Source of the DNA: Clostridiaceae bacterium UBA4839
GTDB lineage: Bacteria; Bacillota; Clostridia; Clostridiales; Caloramatoraceae
NCBI GenBank assembly: GCA_002400085.1
Contig: DHEX01000087.1
Location: forward strand, 14,645 to 31,489
Length of the DNA stretch: 16,845 nt
Reading direction: 5' to 3'
Below are positions 14,209 to 16,845 of the stretch, piece after piece. Below the pieces are notes generated by a model. The model saw only the letters and a program-made list of their open reading frames with translations. It was not told the DNA's origin and made no database searches. A program made the translations under genes and the position numbers. Each line of letters begins with the position of its first letter. Position 1 is the stretch's first letter.

Positions 14209-15153
14209 ATGAAAAAGACTATTGTAATAATTGCTGGACCTACAGCTTCCGGTAAAACTAAAACAAGCATTGAAGTTGCAAAGAAATTAAACACTGAAAT
14301 TGTATCTGCTGATTCTATGCAAATTTATAAGTATATGGATATTGGCACTGCAAAGCCTAAAATATCCGAAATGGAGGGCATACCACATCATATGATTGAT
14401 GTAATATATCCAGATGAAGATTTTAGTGTGGCAGTTTATAGAGAAATGGCAGGGAAGTGTGTTAACAGCATAATAAGCAAAAACAAAATACCTATTGTTG
14501 TAGGTGGAACAGGGTTATATATAAATTCTTTTTTATACAACATGGATTTTACAGAAACCCCTGAAGATACTGAGTATAGGAATTATCTTAAAAATTATGC
14601 CGTAATTTATGGCAATGAAGCACTTCACAGCTTATTAAAGGACGTTGATAGGGAATCCTATGAAAGATTACACGCAAATGATACTAAAAGGATTATAAGA
14701 GCTCTTGAGGTACATAAAAATTCAGGAAAAACAATCACCAAATATCAAGCTGAATCCCAAAATCAATCCTCTGATTATAACTGTATATATATTGGACTGA
14801 ATATGGACAGAAAAAAACTTTATGATATAATAAATAAAAGAGTAGACAATATGTTTAATATTGGTTTGGTTGATGAAGTTAAAAATTTAGTACAAATGGG
14901 GTATAATAAAAATTTAAAATCAATGTCAGCTATTGGATATAAAGAAGTATTTGATTATTTAGAGGGAATATATACATTAGAAGAGGTAAAGGAGATTATT
15001 AAAAGAAACACGAGAAGATATGCTAAAAGACAAATAACTTGGTTTAAGCATCAAGGCAATATTCATTGGATAAACGTAGATGATTTTAACAGCATTAGTG
15101 AAATAGCTGAAAATATATTACAATACATTGAAGGAAGTTTAGAATCTTTATAG
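14209..15153 (+). CDS. miaA: tRNA dimethylallyltransferase MiaA
   Basis: MiaA transfers a dimethylallyl group to N6 of A37 in tRNAs reading UNN codons, making the substrate for MiaB encoded upstream in the same operon. The 314 residues begin with the P-loop IIAGPTASGKT (10-17), then IVSADSMQIYKYMDIGTAKP (D35, S36, Q38), IPHHMIDV, VVGGTGLYI and DTKRIIRALEVH. The C-terminal RRYAKRQITWFKHQ segment follows, as usual for the family. AGGTGA precedes the ATG, 8 nt after mutL, so translational coupling is likely. The gene is complete and ordinary. Confidence 0.97.
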   Translation: MKKTIVIIAGPTASGKTKTSIEVAKKLNTEIVSADSMQIYKYMDIGTAKPKISEMEGIPHHMIDVIYPDEDFSVAVYREMAGKCVNSIISKNKIPIVVGGTGLYINSFLYNMDFTETPEDTEYRNYLKNYAVIYGNEALHSLLKDVDRESYERLHANDTKRIIRALEVHKNSGKTITKYQAESQNQSSDYNCIYIGLNMDRKKLYDIINKRVDNMFNIGLVDEVKNLVQMGYNKNLKSMSAIGYKEVFDYLEGIYTLEEVKEIIKRNTRRYAKRQITWFKHQGNIHWINVDDFNSISEIAENILQYIEGSLESL

Positions 15154-15191
15154 AATTATATATTATATTAAAACCTTGGAGGATGATGTCC

Positions 15192-15473
15192 ATGAATAAA
15201 ACTACCAACAATCTTCAGGATATATTTTTAAATCAAACAAGAAAAGGAAAAATCCCAGTCACCATCCATCTTATAAATGGATTTCAACTAAAAGGATATG
15301 TAAAGGGCTTTGATAATTTTACAATAATATTGGATTGCGATGGAAAGCAAACTATGGTTTATAAGCATGCTGTATCAACAGTTTCACCAGCAAAGCCAGT
15401 TTTGTACACATCACAGCCATATCAGCCAAATGAAGTAATGGATGAGAATACTGATAATACTAAAGATGAGTAA
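15192..15473 (+). CDS. hfq: RNA chaperone Hfq
   Basis: Hfq forms a hexameric Sm-like ring that binds U-rich and A-rich RNA. The 93-residue product has the Sm1 motif NNLQDIFLNQTRKGKIPV to GFDNFTIILD and the Sm2 motif MVYKHAVSTVSP, with the conserved YKHA of the proximal RNA site. The short C-terminal tail is acidic and Asn-rich (DENTDNTKDE), unlike the longer enterobacterial tail. I chose ATG 15192 because GGAGG (15178-15182) is 9 nt upstream; ATGs at 15183 and 15186 are too close to it. hfq directly after miaA is the classic arrangement in many bacteria. It is the last gene before a terminator. Confidence 0.96.
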   Translation: MNKTTNNLQDIFLNQTRKGKIPVTIHLINGFQLKGYVKGFDNFTIILDCDGKQTMVYKHAVSTVSPAKPVLYTSQPYQPNEVMDENTDNTKDE

Positions 15474-15506
15474 ATACCCTCCAATAATAAGAGGGTATTT
15501 ATTTTG
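15472..15506 (+). terminator. Rho-independent terminator after hfq
   Basis: AAATACCCTC (15472-15481) and GAGGGTATTT (15491-15500) form a 10-bp stem with a 9-nt loop and the tail TTTATTTTG. The stem begins inside the hfq stop codon, so ribosomes finishing hfq may affect its folding. Confidence 0.87.
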
Positions 15507-15523
15507 CAAATTAGGAGGAAAAA

Positions 15524-16813
15524 ATGTTAAAACAAACAGAGATGGAACTAAAAAATTATTTTAATATAGATGATAAAATTCTTGAATTATCACAAGAAGC
15601 ACTTAATGATATAAAGCCTGAATTAGATGAAGTAGATAAAATTAAGGAATACAATCAAATGAAAGTGCTTAAAGCTATGCAGGAAGAAAGATTAAGTGAT
15701 TCCCATTTCACAAATAGTACAGGTTATGGGTATGGAGATATAGGAAGGGATACATTAGAAAGGGTTTATGCTAGAATATTCAATGCGGAAGATGCCATAG
15801 TAAGGCCTCATATAGTTTCAGGTACCCATGCAATTGCAATTGCGCTATTTGGCAATTTAAGGCCTAATGATACGCTTCTTGCTATAACGGGCAGGCCTTA
15901 TGATACTCTTCTTCAGATTATAGGAATTGAAGGGGAGAATAATGGTTCACTTAAAGAATATGGTGTTAATTATAAAGAAATATCACTAAAAGATAATGGT
16001 GAAATTAATATAGACGAGGTATGCCATACTATTAAAGAAGATAAATCAATAAAAATGGTTGAAATACAAAGATCAACTGGATATGGGTGGAGACCTGCTT
16101 TAACTATTGATAATATTAAAAAAGCCATTGATGCTATAAAAGCAGTTAGATCTGATGTCATATGCTTCGTTGATAACTGTTATGGTGAATTTTTAGATAT
16201 TTATGAACCTACAGATGTTGGAGCTGATTTAATTGCAGGATCATTGATTAAAAATATCGGCGGTGGAATTGCACCTGCTGGCGGATATATAGTAGGAAAG
16301 AAAAAATATGTTGAACAAGCCTCTTACAGGCTAACAGCTCCAGGTCTTGGAAAAGAGTGCGGAGCAACCTTTGGAGTTGTAAGATTAATGTTTCAAGGAT
16401 TATTTATTGCTCCCCATGTAGCTATAGAAGCTTTAAAAACATCCATATTTTGTTCAAGATTAATGGAGCTTGCAGGCTATGAAGTTTCACCAAAATATGA
16501 TGATAAGAGAAGTGATATAATACAGGCAATTAAATTTAATAATCCTAATGACTTAATTTCATTTTGCAAGGGAATACAAAAGGGTTCCCCAGTAGATTCC
16601 TTTGTAGAATGTGAGCCATGGGATATGCCAGGCTATACAGATAAAATAATAATGGCTGCTGGTGCTTTTATTCAAGGCTCATCAATTGAATTAAGTGCAG
16701 ATGCTCCAATTAGACCTCCATATATTGCATATCTTCAAGGAGGCTTAACTTTTGAACATGGTAAAATAGGTGTATTAGTTGGATTATCTAATGTTTTAAA
16801 AAATAAAAAATAG
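15524..16813 (+). CDS. PLP-dependent methionine gamma-lyase family protein (YnbB-like)
   Basis: The 429-residue protein belongs to the YnbB / 'aluminium resistance' branch of the cystathionine gamma-synthase-like PLP enzymes, often annotated as methionine gamma-lyase family. It shows FTNSTGYGYGDIGRDTLERVYA, IVSGTHAIAIALFG (PLP-binding region), ITGRPYDTL, VEIQRSTGYGWRP, CFVDNCYGEF and the probable PLP lysine K243 in AGSLIKNIGGGIAP. The enzymatic reaction of this subfamily is not established from sequence. AGGAGG gives a strong ribosome binding site 8 nt before the ATG. It lies right after the hfq terminator with no obvious promoter between, so it may depend on read-through. Neighbourhood with hfq and miaA is common in Bacillus and clostridia. 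Confidence 0.93.
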   Translation: MLKQTEMELKNYFNIDDKILELSQEALNDIKPELDEVDKIKEYNQMKVLKAMQEERLSDSHFTNSTGYGYGDIGRDTLERVYARIFNAEDAIVRPHIVSGTHAIAIALFGNLRPNDTLLAITGRPYDTLLQIIGIEGENNGSLKEYGVNYKEISLKDNGEINIDEVCHTIKEDKSIKMVEIQRSTGYGWRPALTIDNIKKAIDAIKAVRSDVICFVDNCYGEFLDIYEPTDVGADLIAGSLIKNIGGGIAPAGGYIVGKKKYVEQASYRLTAPGLGKECGATFGVVRLMFQGLFIAPHVAIEALKTSIFCSRLMELAGYEVSPKYDDKRSDIIQAIKFNNPNDLISFCKGIQKGSPVDSFVECEPWDMPGYTDKIIMAAGAFIQGSSIELSADAPIRPPYIAYLQGGLTFEHGKIGVLVGLSNVLKNKK

Positions 16814-16823
16814 GGTAGGGTGA

Positions 16824-16845
16824 ATGTTGTTTGCAAGGAAGAGGG
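16824..16845 (+). CDS. Possible start of the next gene (fragment)
   Basis: An ATG at 16824 follows GGTAGGGTG, and the frame stays open to the window end (MLFARKR). A GTG at 16820 in another frame is also possible. Only seven codons are visible, so neither identity nor the start can be supported. Confidence 0.25.

Overview
The window comes from a low-GC, spore-forming Gram-positive of the Clostridium type. The evidence is the strongly AT-rich codon use, the strong purine-rich ribosome binding sites, the firmicute order trmD-rplS-rbgA-rnhB-yraN, a CotS-type spore protein, a PrsW protease, and the block miaB-mutS-mutL-miaA-hfq. The species cannot be fixed from the sequence.

Layout. (1) Positions 1-3097 are a conserved housekeeping block: the 3' part of trmD (tRNA m1G37 methylation), rplS behind its own promoter and a probable L19 leader RNA, a terminator, then rbgA (50S assembly GTPase), rnhB (RNase HII) and yraN in a tight run. 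(2) Positions 3098-8425 are a looser, more AT-rich accessory stretch of single genes: a CotS-family spore kinase-like protein, a MerR-type DNA-binding protein with a long coiled coil, a GNAT protein with an unrecognised N-terminal part, a fold-type I aminotransferase on the minus strand, and a PrsW-family membrane protease. It also carries the non-coding repeats described below. (3) Positions 8426-15473 are a compact operon miaB-mutS-mutL-miaA-hfq, combining tRNA A37 modification, mismatch repair and an RNA chaperone. It ends in a terminator. (4) A PLP-dependent gene of the methionine gamma-lyase-like YnbB family follows, and perhaps the first codons of another gene.

The most interesting non-coding signal is a structured element of about 125 nt, present as two tandem copies (8138-8262 and 8263-8384) in the prsW-miaB gap. 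The copies share four conserved blocks of 9, 9, 19 and 24 nt. Their long first helices differ in sequence yet both still pair, which points to selection on structure. A third, partial copy carrying only the last block (23 of 24 identical) lies at 4950-5000, before the GNAT gene, where it can form two mutually exclusive hairpins. I do not recognise this element as a known riboswitch or RNA family. A separate REP-like palindrome lies at 5948-5978.

Other points worth a look: the rplS leader can pair its TTCCTC with the Shine-Dalgarno region; the CotS-like protein appears to lack the catalytic-loop Asp at its usual position; the MerR-type protein is built like the chromosome-anchoring protein RacA; and there is a perfect 8-bp inverted repeat upstream of that gene.
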